A stretch of DNA of 64,000 nt, from positions 32,301,194-32,365,193 of the forward strand of contig OV121086.1 in the NCBI GenBank assembly GCA_921293015.1, read 5' to 3'. The notes below the pieces were generated by a model. That model did not search any database, had not been told where the DNA came from, and was given only the letters and a program-made list of their open reading frames with translations. Origin of the DNA: Phorcus lineatus (taxonomy: Eukaryota; Mollusca; Gastropoda; Trochida; Trochidae). The position numbers were made by a program, and so were the translations under genes. This document shows, piece after piece, positions 1 to 13,005 of the stretch; the stretch's first letter is position 1, and every line of letters starts with the position of its first letter.

Positions 1-160
1 AGGTTTTGTCTGCGCTAAACTGGTGTCGGCACGTGCGCTACAGTAGGGTGCGGTCAGACCCAGTGGAGAGGATGGCCTAGACAGATAGAGTTCGAATCTC
101 GATAGAATCAATATTTTGAAACTTTTATTCCTCGGAACAGGGTCGATTTTAATCAGACTG
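1..160. mobile_element. Long-TIR MITE, copy 1 (cut by the window edge)
   Basis: Right-hand part of an element found three more times in the window. The last 40 bases, ending in AATCAGACTG at 160, match the right terminal repeats of the copies at 23470, 51403 and 57164. The stretch AGGTTTTGTCTGCGCTAAAC at the start also matches the interior of the 57.2 kb copy. The left end lies outside the window, so no target duplication can be tested. There is no coding capacity. Confidence 0.8.
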
Positions 161-3100
161 ATACACTTTCATACATTTTATATCTATACAGTTTGGTATG
201 AAAAAACCTACCCATGATAATTATCCTTGAAAATCGGACAAATATGATATGTGGGCAGAAGTGAAAAACATGTGATCCATTTAACCGGTACATGAGAACT
301 TATTATAAAACCAATTAAACACTATCAACCCAACTCTGCCTGCTGTTGATACATTTCCATTATGTTTTACGCATTGACCTGCATCATTTTCCGGATCTCA
401 ATCCAAATTGCGACTGCAAACTTTTATAATGTTGTATGCTGAACAAATAAGGATTAAAATCAGACTTTCTAGCCACAGTCAGTAGTTATCAATAAAATGA
501 CAGCATCGATGATATTTGGCCTCTGTGATCAAAATAACTCATTGGTAGCCCTTGAAGATATAATAGGACTCACATCAATCATAAATTCAAATTTCTTCTG
601 CCAACAAAGAATAAAGATCTTTTTCAAATGCTCAAATTTAATGAAAGTACAGTAACATCTTCTATATCAAGTTTCACTGACGTCAATAGAATCATTCAAT
701 ATTAACTAAGACTATCACGCTTTCAAATGATACAGATATTAATAAAGCTGCCACTCAAACCTCACAGAAACAAGGTCTGACAATGTTATGTAAATATTTG
801 CACCTGTTTATTTGTTTCCATGGTTATAAGATTCCAGAAAAGCTTGTCTCTGTAATCAATAGGACATTGATGTGTAAATGAAGAAGATGCAATAAAACGT
901 GATATTGACATCGATTTGACATGGCAAGAAAATTAAAGAATGTCATTAATGCTCATTAATTTCCAAATGACATGCAGTGAAGGCTAAATAGAGGCTGACA
1001 TTGAATTTGCACTTTCAGTAATGTAAGGTTGGATATTGAATTTTTTCGACAATCTGATTTAACATATGCAGGGCTTGCTTTCCATCTTACTAATGATTGT
1101 TTTTCAATGCGCATTGTGACAAAAACATCAATCTAGCGAAATGCATTTTCACTCTCATTAATGTTGAATGGGATATTGAAGCTCTGTGATGGTATAACTG
1201 TGTTTATATTTCGAGGGTTTAGCATTTTGGCTTTTGAATTAGGCAAATTTATTGTTTTCAAAATAAACATTGTCACACAAAACATAAAAGTAATATTTAT
1301 GAAACAGATTAAACATGCATATATATATAAATTTGCTATGTTACGAGTCGAGGAATATAAGTCGGCAAAATATGGCACCGGGATTGGAACTTGTTCTATC
1401 AAAGGTTTGTCTCTACACAGTGGTCTGAAAGCAGGCCCATTACTCACATGTTTGTCGAAGTCAAGTTTCCATTGAGTTTTAAAGTGGATATGTTAGCATT
1501 TTCAAGTTTACCAAACATAGCTCATTTAGAAATGAACCAAACAATAATGTTGAAGATGAGAATTGGCTTATCAAGAGTTTTTTCCTTGATCTCATAAATC
1601 TGATTAATTCACACTTTGTGGACTTACCAGTTTCAAATATTTTTTTTAAGGTACCTGATATTATGGTAAAACACACCTTCAATTGATCACAGGTACAACA
1701 AAGGTGTGAATGAAGGTGATAATAGTATTGTAAGGTAAACTCAGATAAACTCTTAGAACCCTTAGCAGATTCATTCAGAGCTTTACAAATCTAAATCTGA
1801 TAATGATAAGTAGATTAACGCCCTTTGCCTATGACTTTGTCCGCCAAACAATCTGTTAACCTGAAAACAGAAACTATAACCCTCCTTTACATATATACCT
1901 GTTTATGACGGCCTAGCAAGACTGAATAAATCACTAATATCAAAAATGACATGAACAAGAGTAATTTTCAAAACTGCATATGAATAATATAATAGTACCA
2001 GAGTTTGAAATTAAATTCTAGTAATATATTTTCTCATTAAGAATACACCAAACGTGTAATTCCTCAAATGTCAAGTGTCAAATATCTTGCAGTTCCAAAT
2101 CAAATATTCTGCATGGAAAGGAGCTTTTAAAGATAAATTCATAAATATCTTTTCATAGACAGCATACTTTCAACTGAGTTGACCATTCAGGGACAGTTAT
2201 CAATTATTACTGTGTTGCGTAGTCTGAATGTTGTAAGGCAACCAAACTGGGCTAATTATTCTTCACGGCCAAAAATCTGATCACTAACACCAATATTTCC
2301 TGTCACGTCTGCAAAGATTTTTATTTTTGAGCCCGTTTTAAAGTTTAAGATGATGCTGCTTATTGGCGTATGCCGTTTCAGACCACAGAGTTACCAAATC
2401 AAGTGCAATCCCATCGCGAGCATGAAATACTGGAAATCTAGTAATTGCAGCGCCGATACTTATGACAGACGCATTCTTCATTGAGTTTACCACCTTTTTG
2501 TTATTTCTGTATTTGAAAAAGGGTAAGCTATTTGCTATTTTCATTGGATATCTAGCTGGGAAATTTCATGTGTTCCACGCAATGGCCTTAGCAAAATGAC
2601 GTGGTAAGGACTAACGCTGGCCAAAGACATAGGGTAGGGTGTTTTGAACTTCATTATTGAGGGCTAGAATGCACGCAGATTTCTGAAAATTGTTGCAAAC
2701 ATCAGGGGAAAATTTTCTGTGAGTGATGAACTATTTTTCCGGCATGCATTACAATTTGCCCTGCAAAAATGAGACTATGACTTTAACAGTGTTGCGTATC
2801 GAGTGTTTTATATTGCACTATCGCATGTTTAAAGTGCTAATTGTCACCTGAATAATGCTTTTTCGTAACTTTTCGTTCGAATCGCTACTTTTACAATGCC
2901 ATTTCATCTGTTAATATGGTCGCTTCGCTGCTTTTCGTTGCGATTCGAGTTTTTTTTGGTAGGCCTGAAAAGCCTGATATCGCTTTATATATACAGCCAT
3001 TGAAATGACTCACATCCAGCGATAACAGCACTAACCAGATGAGAGTCATACATGGGTAAATCACATTAACGAAAGAGAGTTACAGGTAGTATTCTGGTAT

Positions 3101-4100
3101 GAAAAATATCAGTAATTAATGTTCATAATTACAGATATATTGTTGCATGCACAACGAGATCGTTTATTTTTCAAGCTATCATACATAGGCAGTGCTTCCT
3201 TGCTGCTACTTGGTTAGCGTTTTATATCATGTGCTCAACAACGGTGCATGGTTCTAGAAACATTTGCTTTTGATTGGCGACCTGTACCTATTTTTGATGC
3301 ATCACATTTGAAAACAAAAGGGAAATCCTTTGATGACGTAATATTTTCCAACTCGTGGCTTCGAGGACTAGATGATGACGTAACATTTTAACATGTGATC
3401 TATAAATCACAATGTATCGGACATGTGTAGTGTGAATGGAAAATCGCATTATCCGACGCATGCGTCAAAATTTTCGCTCGTAGTATGAAACCGGCCTTAC
3501 TAATTAAGCAAAATAAACAATTTTGAAACACTCTGTGTCACTGTGCTGTGCTACTGTGCCTTTAGTCCTGCTTCATGACTGTGTATTTAAAGGAGCCTTT
3601 TATACAGTCTAGGTCCACATTCAGCAAGTCTAGATTGACTGAATGAAATTAGGAGCCCAAAGAAAAAAAATATATTGGACAAAGGAACCGTAAATTATCA
3701 AAATTTTCCATAGACTAAATTTTAGTCTACTGTGCCTTTAAACCAGCAAATAGTGTGTTTTGTTGATTTCTGGAATTTATGCATAGATATAACAAGGTAT
3801 GAGTCAGAACATAAGACAATTTTAACACATTGTAATATTGTATGTAATGCATTGTAATACATAGTTGCAATTCTCATGAATTAAATTTCTATAACAACCC
3901 TAATGTATGAAATAAATAAGTAACAACTCATTGCAATATATCTATGATGCCTTCTTTTAAAATAACAACAGAAACTGTTAGTTTATTGTGACAAATTTAA
4001 TATTTCATTTTCGCTTAACATTCTTGGATGACAGTTGACATGTTATTTTTCAGTCAAGACATGTGGGTTTGTTGTGTTTTTTCAAATCAAATTTTCAAAA
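161..4100. other. Gene-free AT-rich stretch
   Basis: No convincing exon on either strand; the short ORFs here have no recognisable motif. If the gene at 4.3-4.5 kb continues on the minus strand, its second exon is either further out or too short to see, so this stretch is probably intron 1. A loosely repeated segment (about 1008-1045 and 1143-1180, both running into GGATATTGAA) and a pair of TGACGTAA sites near 3.3 kb are the only structures noted. Confidence 0.5.
3334..3383. promoter_or_regulatory. Two CRE/ATF-like TGACGTAA sites 42 bp apart
   Basis: TGATGACGTAA occurs at 3331-3341 and again at 3373-3383, each followed by a similar A/T-rich TATTTT or CATTTT stretch, which suggests a short tandem duplication. 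TGACGTAA is a half-palindromic CREB/ATF-type site. No gene start was found beside it, so a regulatory role is only a possibility. Confidence 0.2.
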
Positions 4101-4290
4101 GAAATACATTTTATTCGCCGAAATATGCTATGACAATAGTGAGAAATAAAATCTTAAGAACTCCCGAAGAAACCGCAAAAATACGCGTCTCTGCAGGTAA
4201 CTGAAACTGTTGAATAATTAACAAAACTACTTCATTGATGAACCCCCGTGACCGAAAACACCTAATAGTAATAAAAGAAGTGACACTTAC

Positions 4291-4539
4291 CAATTCCACA
4301 GACACAATGTCCCGTAACGGCACCGTCTCCTGGATGGTTTTAGGCGGGTTCTCCGTAAGATATAGCCACTCATCTCCGAGAATAACATATTTGAACGCTT
4401 TGTTTTCCTTCTCCGATACGACTATGCATGATTCGTAGGCCCGAATTCGTTCGTATTTTTCATCTGAAACAACGCGTTTCAAGAAACTTTCTAGTTTACT
4501 GTTAGTCTTAGTTAAGAGGTCGCTGCTACCACGCGCCAT
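4291..4539 (-). CDS. First coding exon of a C12orf56-like protein
   Basis: The exon encodes 83 residues starting MARGSSDLLTKTNSKLESFL and ends in phase 0 at a strong donor (GTAAGT at 4285-4290). From memory, the segments YESCIVVSEKENKAFKYVIL and LYLTENPPKTI closely follow the N-terminus of the vertebrate protein called C12orf56, including the YEPCIVVSD and YLTENPPKSI blocks. The family has no assigned biochemical role, so none is proposed. The codon before the ATG in this frame is TGA, so this is the most upstream possible start. The remaining exons would lie at lower coordinates on the minus strand and were not found. The reading frame runs on past the donor to 4111, but those residues are intronic. 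An alternative is an unrelated protein with a chance match; the length and order of the shared blocks make that less likely. Confidence 0.65.
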
Positions 4540-4543
4540 TCAT
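4526..4543 (-). promoter_or_regulatory. Five-codon upstream ORF overlapping the exon start
   Basis: An ATG at 4543 lies four bases upstream of the predicted start and opens a different frame reading MNGAW and then TAG, ending inside the main coding sequence at 4526. The upstream ATG has A at -3; the main ATG has T at -3 but G at +4. Scanning ribosomes would meet the short frame first. It matters only if the transcript begins upstream of 4543, which cannot be seen from the sequence. Confidence 0.35.
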
Positions 4544-4992
4544 ACTTTTTCCTGCTAAATGTTCAAAACAAGTTTCCACAGAGCATGCTAACATTACAAC
4601 AGTTTGCAGTATCCACCATAGCGTCGAAACCTAGCTACCGTATACACTATCGCGATATTTGCATTGTGTGGGATCAATAAACGGGTAGTGTAAAAAGTCG
4701 ACGTGAAAACGAAACGAAAATAAATAGATTTTACGGATTATCAATAATTGATATGAATCATTTTTTTTATATCCTTAATTAAACTCATATGAACTTTGTC
4801 AAACAAATTCTACAAGTCTAACATGACATTCAGTTTCATTAATCTAAACTATGAGATTCCTAAATCTAACCAGAGTTAATTAAGCAAATAATCAACAATC
4901 TATAATTTTGAATCAAAATTAGGTTTAAGTGACAAAGAGTATGTTTTATGATTTTTATGTCGCTTTGATAACAGTCAAAACAACATATTTCC

Positions 4993-7633
4993 CATTCTCT
5001 CCCCACAGAGGCAGCTCCGTCATTAATAGACCGATCCATTAAGCCCCGCCCCTACAGGTTTTCGACCAATCGGCGCGCCGTATTATTGACCTACCTTCCC
5101 GCGATCGCTTCCTCGGACATCAACAGGCAACATGGCGGGCTGTCTTTATGACACAGGATTTTCGTCCAGATATTTTACGAAGAAATTGCAGTAATATCAA
5201 GTCAATATAGTCGATGGCAGTGTTAGTAACATTGCACAATGGGTCCTTTATTTCAGAAAAATACATCGGAGACAGCATATCCGACTCATATCGGAGATGT
5301 ATCAATAAAATAATGAAAAGTGAGTGCACCATGCTCGGTTTGTTTACATAAATAAAAGTGTGTTTTGGGGGTTATTTCAAGCTAAATTTTCCAGTACAGT
5401 AAAATAAGTTGAATTAATTTAAAGGTAAGTTTGCCTCATGCGAGGTGAATAAATAGAATCAAATATTCTTTTTCAAATAATATATTTCTAAAGGCTAAGT
5501 TGAAATCGATCGATAGAAGGCATTTGTTCCCCTACAGGTTGGGGGTGAAACAGATAACAATAATTATTCTAATCAAACATTAAACAATTTGAAAGCTGGA
5601 TAGATGTATGAATTGGAATTTCATAGATTAAAAACTAATTTAATTATATTTTTCCAAGTTTCCATTAGATGTGATACCTATAAATAGAATGTCAGATTAG
5701 ATAAAAAAATAATCTCATGAAAACATTGAGGAAATACTATATTCATGGATTATACACAGGCCTATAGTCTGTGAAAAGATCATCTCATTAATAGGACAAT
5801 TAATTCTAACCTTCAAAAATTCTTGAAAATATAGACATATAATTGATGACATTCTCTTCATGAATATATAATTGTCAAATAAGTTTTCGACAAAGGTGAA
5901 ATAATTTAATGAATATGACCCTATATAGACACACAATCGTCATGTCTGTATAAAATATTAAAAAACAACCAGCAAGTGGAACATTCTAACCAATTCTTAC
6001 AGTTTGTATTGCTAGATCTATAATAATGATAATTGGTCAGACTATTTATTTTATCTGATTTGATAACACTGACTTTGTCAAAATGTCTATCTAAGTTTAA
6101 TCAATTTCTTTTTATGTGAACAATCAAAATAAACATTGCCAGTTTTTAATTTATTTTGAAAGGCTGTTAATTATCACTATCATCAAACCATACACTCTTT
6201 CATTGATGTAATTTTGCAAACCATCAGTTAGAATATTTTCAGGTTTACACCCTTATTGATTGTTAGATGAAAAGAAAAGTCATTTGATGCATGAATAAAA
6301 CACACTCATAAGCTTGTGTTCCTTTTTTCAGAGTCAAGGAGGCAAAGGGTTTTGATAAATCTGCCCATCATTAATAAGTACAGATGTAAAAACAGTATGA
6401 CATGGGGAAATAAAGCAGCATGGAAAATATACCTAATTATTTTTATGATTGAATAATGATACAAGTGAAATCATTGTTTTCTCATTCATTAGATAAAATC
6501 TTTTAAATACTTCAGCAAAATAGTTTGCATATTAATCTGATTGTATCTGAGCAGAATAATACAGTCCTATAAATACATTCATAAATACATATATTGTGAC
6601 AACATCTATAATGTACTAATAATTATATAAAGGTACTTATAAGAGTTCATATTTTAGGCATGATTCATTTATTGAATGTAAATTATTTCTAATATTTTCT
6701 TTTTGCAGAAATGTTTACTGATTTGAATTAATAATTGTTTCTTCATCAAATGATATTATTATAAAAAAAGCACATATCACATTCTCCCTATGAATTGCTA
6801 TATAGTTAAATATTGATAGTTATCACAAGTTTCATGAGTAAAAACAATTATATCTACTCTAAATACAGGTCATGTCCAGTCACTGGAGGAATGATTTAGC
6901 CAAAATACAGTTTTAAAATGATTAAAACAGTCAAAATATTACATGATAGAACACTATATGGGGAGATAACTGACATATGTTACGATGTGTCATAAACTTT
7001 CCACGGGTTTCAACTCAGATTCATAAAAGAAGCTTGTTATTTTCACTGATGCTAGATTAATTTTTAAAAAACGACTGTGTTGAAGGCGAATACAATTTTA
7101 GAAAAGATCAGTCTGCGAGATGAAAATCATGTGATCCAGTCCGTACGTGTTGCTATAAATAGGCAGTGCACGCACACATAATGCATATGAACCACAGAAT
7201 TTTACGATTTTTTCAGGGTTTTTTACCAGCAGTTCTCAGAAATGAAAAACACCTGAAACCATCATCAGCAAATTTATTGTTGCTCGATTTCACAATTAAA
7301 TATAAATCAGGGCCCATTGACGCGACAGAGGACCTGTTTTCGCGTGATCAAATATTTTTAAACAGTTATTTTGTTCCAATTTCTGCAGTTACATTATCAA
7401 TAGACTATATTTTCAATAATTCAACCGTTTCTGAGACATGACAAAACTCTAATTAGCCGTAGTCGTAGGCAGAATACTCGTACTCAAAAACACATGTGTC
7501 GGACACTTCCGCATGTTTGTCCGAGGTTTGCGGTTGCTAGGGGCGGTCGTTAGGGGGCGGGGCTTAATGGATCGGTCTATTCCTATAGGATAGGAATTTA
7601 TGACGGGGCTACATCTTTTCTTGGAGAGAATGC
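4993..7633. mobile_element. 2.6-kb block bounded by long inverted repeats
   Basis: The left arm (4993-5056) and the right arm (about 7552-7633, read on the minus strand) share CATTCTCTCC, then CCGTCATNAAT, then AGACCGATCCATTAAGCCCC followed by GCCCC. The right arm has an extra 17-18 bases containing a small palindrome (TTCCTAT/ATAGGAA). These GC-rich arms stand out from the AT-rich interior. Inside are only short ORFs, such as a 20-codon frame starting MAGCLYDTGF at 5132, and a TATAAATAG at 7154. I infer a non-autonomous or decayed DNA transposon of unknown superfamily. No target duplication was identified, and two separate inverted copies of a smaller repeat would look the same. Confidence 0.4.
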
Positions 7634-7654
7634 ATATGTCCATTTTTAAGTTCA

Positions 7655-8320
7655 AACTACCTTCTTAAACTTACATTTTTATCTTTAAATGCAAAAATTA
7701 TGATATTTTCTTGTTTTCAATGATAATTTTAAAAATTAGATTTACAAATGATTTTAAAGTAAATATATGTGATTTTAATGACGCTTTATGCGAATGAAGA
7801 TGACGAGGGGAAGAAGATGAATAGGCCTACCATTTTTTGTTAATTTGTCGATCTTATCGTCATCTCCGTGTAAGAAATTTACCTACATACTATCATATAT
7901 ATCCATCAATGTTTAAGTTTATATCACTCATGAATACGCAAAATGATTAATTTCTATTTTAGTTAGCTTTTTTATTTTTTCATGGCCAAATTTGAGAAAT
8001 AAACTCTGTTTTGTTCCCCCAAAAAACTGAAAAATTGTCCCGAAGAGGTTTTTTTTACCCCCTGTTTACATGTGTATTAGTTAAATGAACTACCAAACAC
8101 TACCAACTCATATTTGTTTGTGTGTCTGTTGTAAATAAGTTTCATAAATTACGGTTGAGTCATTGGTGCGTGCAAATGTCCGGTTTTCGATCAACCTATT
8201 TATTGTCACTATACTGTGCTGATGAGAAAAATGATGCTGATTTTTTTCCCGATAAATTATCACCGTTTATGAATATTGCCTATTTAGACTCCAAAAACTC
8301 GTTGGCCCTTCAATCGTTTA
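7655..8320. repeat. Core-sharing MITE group, diverged copy B1
   Basis: Starts in a segment resembling the left part of the copies at 8810 and 16985 (GATATTTTCTTGTTTTCAAT) and carries the group's core as GTCCGGTTTTCGATCAACCT at 8176. It ends near ACTCCAAAAACTCG, which matches the end of the better-preserved copies. It is longer than its relatives, so it probably holds another insertion or is only partly alignable. No coding content. Confidence 0.4.
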
Positions 8321-8809
8321 AAAAGACAATATTTGCAATGACAAGGTTTTATATTTATTACATCATTTTTAGAAAATATACATTTTTAAAAACGCGTGAA
8401 AGGTGAGTAGATGGCAAAAATGTCCACTTAGTGCAGTTTACGACATAACTATAAATGTTAATTAACTTATACACAATGTAAAGCATTGTTCTTGTCATTG
8501 CCATATTATTAACCGATGCAATGATTTGAAATGCTAGACATCACTTTGATGGAAACATAATATCATAAAAAATCAAGTGATAAACTGAAGCATGCATTAT
8601 CTTCAATAAATGATGCCAAACATTAATCAAATATGATTTGGCTAGTTGATAAAAAAGAATTTGATGGCACATGTAGATTTGACAATAATTATTTGCCAAT
8701 TTTGTCATTTGCAATTTTCTCAATCTTCGAATTGAAATTTTAAGATCATAAACTTTTTATGCGGCTTGAATATGACCCAAAAACCATATATCCTGAGTTA
8801 AGATCATAA

Positions 8810-9180
8810 CGCCTTCCAAAGTTCATATCTATCCCTAAAATGACAGAATTTTGATATGTTCTTGCTTTCAGTGACACATGTTAAAAAGTCGAAATTTTGC
8901 GTACCATTTACATGTAGATTAATAAAAAGACCTTCTTAACAATATGAATCCATATTTGTCTATGTGTCTGATGTTAGTAAGTTTCCAAAATTATGTTCCG
9001 CGTTTGCCGGGCGCCATTGTCCGGTTTTCGATCATAAAACACGTCTTGAATCTGCTTTTTGTCATAATACTGAACAGATAAGCATAAGAATGCTTTTTTC
9101 AGAAACAATCACTAAGTTAAAATTAACACTATTATCGAGTGTGACTTATTGATTCCAACAACACATTCTGTGCCCATTAA
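8810..9180. repeat. Core-sharing MITE group, copy B2
   Basis: Runs from CCTTCCAAAGTTCATATC through a GTCCGGTTTTCGATCATAAA core at 9019 to ATTCCAACAACACATTC near 9165. The same three landmarks, in the same order, occur at 22065-22445 and, more diverged at the ends, in the TTAA-flanked copies at 17.7-21.2 kb. The termini are too decayed to define. Confidence 0.5.
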
Positions 9181-11880
9181 CGGAACACTTTACACATACG
9201 TTTACTATTTAATTTTGAGAAAATTGGCTTTCGTGAAAAATACCGTTATAATGAGAAGTTTAATGGGAAGATAAAATAATATCATCGTCTGTATGTGACG
9301 TGGTTGTAAACACCAGAAAACGCTCCATTCCCAGGTACGTGCGACTTTCATTTGAAATTTGAAGTATTATTTATCTAAATATTGCAATCTTCATTAAGTT
9401 CTAACGTAACAAATAGTTGATTAAACATATGTAGTGACTCGAGTAAGCCTAAGAGAGTGTCCGAAAGGAAATTCACAACTCACACTTTTTAAATGGACAA
9501 CACAACGTAATCTAAATTACGAGCGTTAAATGTTCAAATGTGAATGAGGCACCGTAAAATCTCCCTGTATCGATCAAGCAAGTAAAGCAAATTTGAAATT
9601 CCCATTGCTATTTCAAACATTTATATCAGACGCAATTACATCGTTTTTATATGATCGCATAGTCCAAAGCTCATTATGTTTGAGGACAGACGAGTGAACT
9701 GTATTGAACGTTTCAATGACATTCCATGTAGGTTAGAGGAACAAAAGATATAGCTGAAAGGATTTTCGGGGGAAAAATGAATTTAAATAGGAAACCGCTT
9801 CACATTCAATGACACTTTCATATCAGAAGACAAGTGCAATATTACTCGGAGGAAAACCATAATTAAAACAATTCACATTTAATTATATAAAAAGCCATAC
9901 ATGGCGTTTCCTCACACGTTCTCGGTTAGCCATGGCTGAATGTTTCGATGGTCTAACTTGGTCCCTTGATAACAGAGGTTGGTCTGCAAGGGTCTACGCA
10001 ACTGATCCATTGCTTATTGATAACGATCGGAAGGTTTTGGAATATTCATATTCAGTCTATGTTACATAGGAAACACTGGTTGTTTTTGAGTACGACCCTT
10101 GGGTATTCCCTTTGGAAAACATCCTTTCTTCTTATAAATGATCCATTAAGTCCAAATTAAAACACCGTACAACTGACACTGTTGAGTTGAGTACAAGGAT
10201 TGTTTTAAAACCTCGGGGCCAGGTTCACCCTGTGAGTTAATATAGGATATACGGTATTGACATCTACGAATCATCATATTCATACTTTATTCGTAGGGTA
10301 GCAACATAGATAAAGAATATATAAATACTCATTTATTGCTCAAATTAAAGTAAGATCGTTTGTTCAAAACTGCGAATTTGCAATGTTATACAATTTGCTT
10401 ACATTCCTAAAATTCCGTCATGTATTCTAAGTTTTTAAACATGTTGTATCTCCACGCTTGGATAGAGACTTACGTAAATAAAGAATTTACCCAGCAAGCA
10501 TATTAGTGTATCTTTTGTTGAATCTGACATATGAAACGGAATGTCTTAAATAAACATCGTGTTACATAATTTTTACATTAATTCTAAGACCGACATTTGA
10601 CCGATTTGAAATATTATTTTAATTTTTTTTAAACAATACAAATCAGCTTTTATTCGCTTGCCTGCCTTATATAACATCTTATATAAACATACGAGGAATT
10701 TGGTTGAAGTTTGTAGCTACTTATCATATTTGCACGATCATCATTATACGTGCTTTAAAAATATACTGTCGTGCCGCCTGAGTCTGCAGTTTTAAGTTCT
10801 TGATATCTGCAAAGCCACGGAATTGATTTGGGGCTGTTACTTACAATTTGCTACCCTACCAGTTAGAATATTGTCTTCAAACGTTTATATCATATATTTT
10901 ATGAGCGCTTCAAATTGAAGTTTTGCTGACCAGTACAATAGACGGAGCTGATTTTAGGCCTACTCAAATCAAGGGCAGATTACTTCAGTACAACTTTTCC
11001 TGTTGTCAAGTCCCAGGGATGATAAAGCGAAGACCATCGGAACATTCAGCCCTTGGTTACCGTGGATGCATATCACCCGATCTTGAACATATATTGCGGA
11101 GCCCAGAGCTCTTTCCACAAAGCCATGTGGTCATTAGTTAGGTTATTTAAGTGTAATGTTAAACAATTTGGGTTAATGTCTACCTAAATTTTTCCCAACA
11201 GAGCAAGGCTTCTCAAGTCATTTCTTCCCAACTCTGTTAAAATTGGGCCTTATTTTGCAGTTACTACAAAATTCTCTAGCGGTCAAATTTTGCAACATTG
11301 ATACCATCTTAATCTCTACCAATAAAATAACGCTTTGCATCGCCTACGAAATATGTGCATAACGCAACGGTGAATGTACTCCAACGTAACGGGTTCTCGG
11401 TTACGGGAACGGACCGAATGCTCAATTTTAAAACTAATTTGCAACTAACGACGATCATTGTTCTCTTAATAAATGTAAACTGTTACACTGAAGAAATTAC
11501 TTAAGTAGCTTATGGGTCGAAAAAGGGTTCAAGTTAAGGGGATTAGTAAAAGCAAGCCAAGGTTACCAGTACTTCGTTTTCCGTTAATGTTGTCGCAGGT
11601 CGTAAAAAGAGGTGACTACCACCATCAACTCAAAGAACTTCGGACATTGGAACAATCAAAGTGTCTCTTAAAGCCTTTATAACTAAACGTACTTTAAAAT
11701 GATGACCCCCGTTAGTCTAACCCTCCCGAAATCTTGTTTGCGCTATGGGCAAAACATTTCTCCGAGAATTATAATTCCTTATGGACGGATGTAATTAAGG
11801 ATTCAGCAGAAATCGAAGTGCAATTATGAGTAAATGTTAAGTAGACTTTTATGTTGCAGTGAGATAGAGTACGTTATGTT
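9181..11880. other. Intergenic, no gene recognised
   Basis: AT-rich DNA with short ORFs that show no protein family signature. Nothing resembling an RNA gene or a complete transposon was seen. A 72-codon ORF at 10923-11141 has no recognisable domain and is judged to be chance. Confidence 0.4.
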
Positions 11881-13005
11881 ATGAGGGGTGGTCAATTAGT
11901 TCATAAAGTGGATGTAAAACAGGAGCTAATTGTTGTGATATCGAATTAATATTTCAATATTATGCTCCTTGAACTCCCTTGAGACTCTTTGCCCTTGCGG
12001 TAGAGGTCTTCTGACCTTTCCCTCAGCAACGCCTTAGTAGCTGACTTGAGTTCAACATCACCGTCAAATCTTGTACCAAGCAAGTGCGATTTCAAATTGC
12101 GAAATAGATAGAAATCGCTTTGGGTCAGATCTGGACTTTAGGTGTGATGGATAAGTTGTTCAACGCAACATTGTTGAAGTGCAACCTTTGCAATACAACT
12201 CTTATACACTGGAGCATCGTATTGAAGAAGTATAACACCAGCAGTCAACATGCCGCTTCTTCTTGATCTCCCTCTCAATTGCTTCAACATGTGAGCATTG
12301 TAGGCTCCTGTTACTGTAGTTTTAGGTGGTTTTAGTCATAAGTATATGTAAGTATAAGTACCACACCCCTTCAGTCCCAGAGAATGGTCGCCATGATCTT
12401 GCCAGCAGAAGGCTGAGTTCTGAAGTTCTTGGGTGCAGGAGATTGCTCATGCTTCATAGTATGGATTCTTGCCTGGTGTCAGGATCTCAGTGATGAATCC
12501 ACGTTTTATCCCCTATAACTAAACGGGCATGAAAGTTATCAGGATCAGCATTGTAGATGTCCAAGAGCTCGAGACTAGATTCAATCTCTGGTGCTGAGCT
12601 AGTGCATTTGCGTTTCGTTGCACGCATCTTGCATAAACCATGAAAAAGTGCTCATGATTTATGGTGCAAACATTTGATAAATGCCACCCTCTTAAGATAC
12701 CTCGTCCAACTTTGATTAACGATCGGACATGATTAATGCCTGGACCCTTGCTACCACATCATCCCTAATGGCTTCAACAGGCCTTCCTGACCGTGGGTCA
12801 TCGTCCAAGAGATGCGACCCCGCTTAAATTAAGCTGACTATTTTGCAACAGTAGAATATTGAGGGGCGTCTTTCCCGTACACATTGGTCATGTATTTGTG
12901 TATTTTGGTCGCATTCACCCCTTCCACGTGAGAAACTTGAAAAACCGCGAGATGCTCAGTTTTAGAACTATGTTCAACAGGCTGTAAATCCAAGAAAATT
13001 ATAGG
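11881..13005 (-). pseudogene. Mariner-like transposase remnant
   Basis: Reading the minus strand from about 13003 gives a decayed mariner transposase. The N-terminal part has HVEGVNATKIHKYM and DAPQYSTVAK, followed by a segment matching the second helix-turn-helix region. The catalytic part shows NADPDNFHARLVIGDKTWIHH (first Asp in GDKTW), then KNFRTQPSAGKIMATILWD, then LLQYDAPVYKS (second Asp) and SPDLTQSDFYLF (third Asp about 34 residues on), the D,D34D layout of Tc1/mariner. Several stop codons and frame changes interrupt it: TAA replaces the Tyr before SPDL, and a stop follows WIHH. The right-hand (C-terminal) end carries a terminal-repeat-like GAGGGGTGGTCAATTAGTTC at 11883. The matching repeat past 13000 was not found, so that end is probably lost. 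The element cannot be active. Confidence 0.85.
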
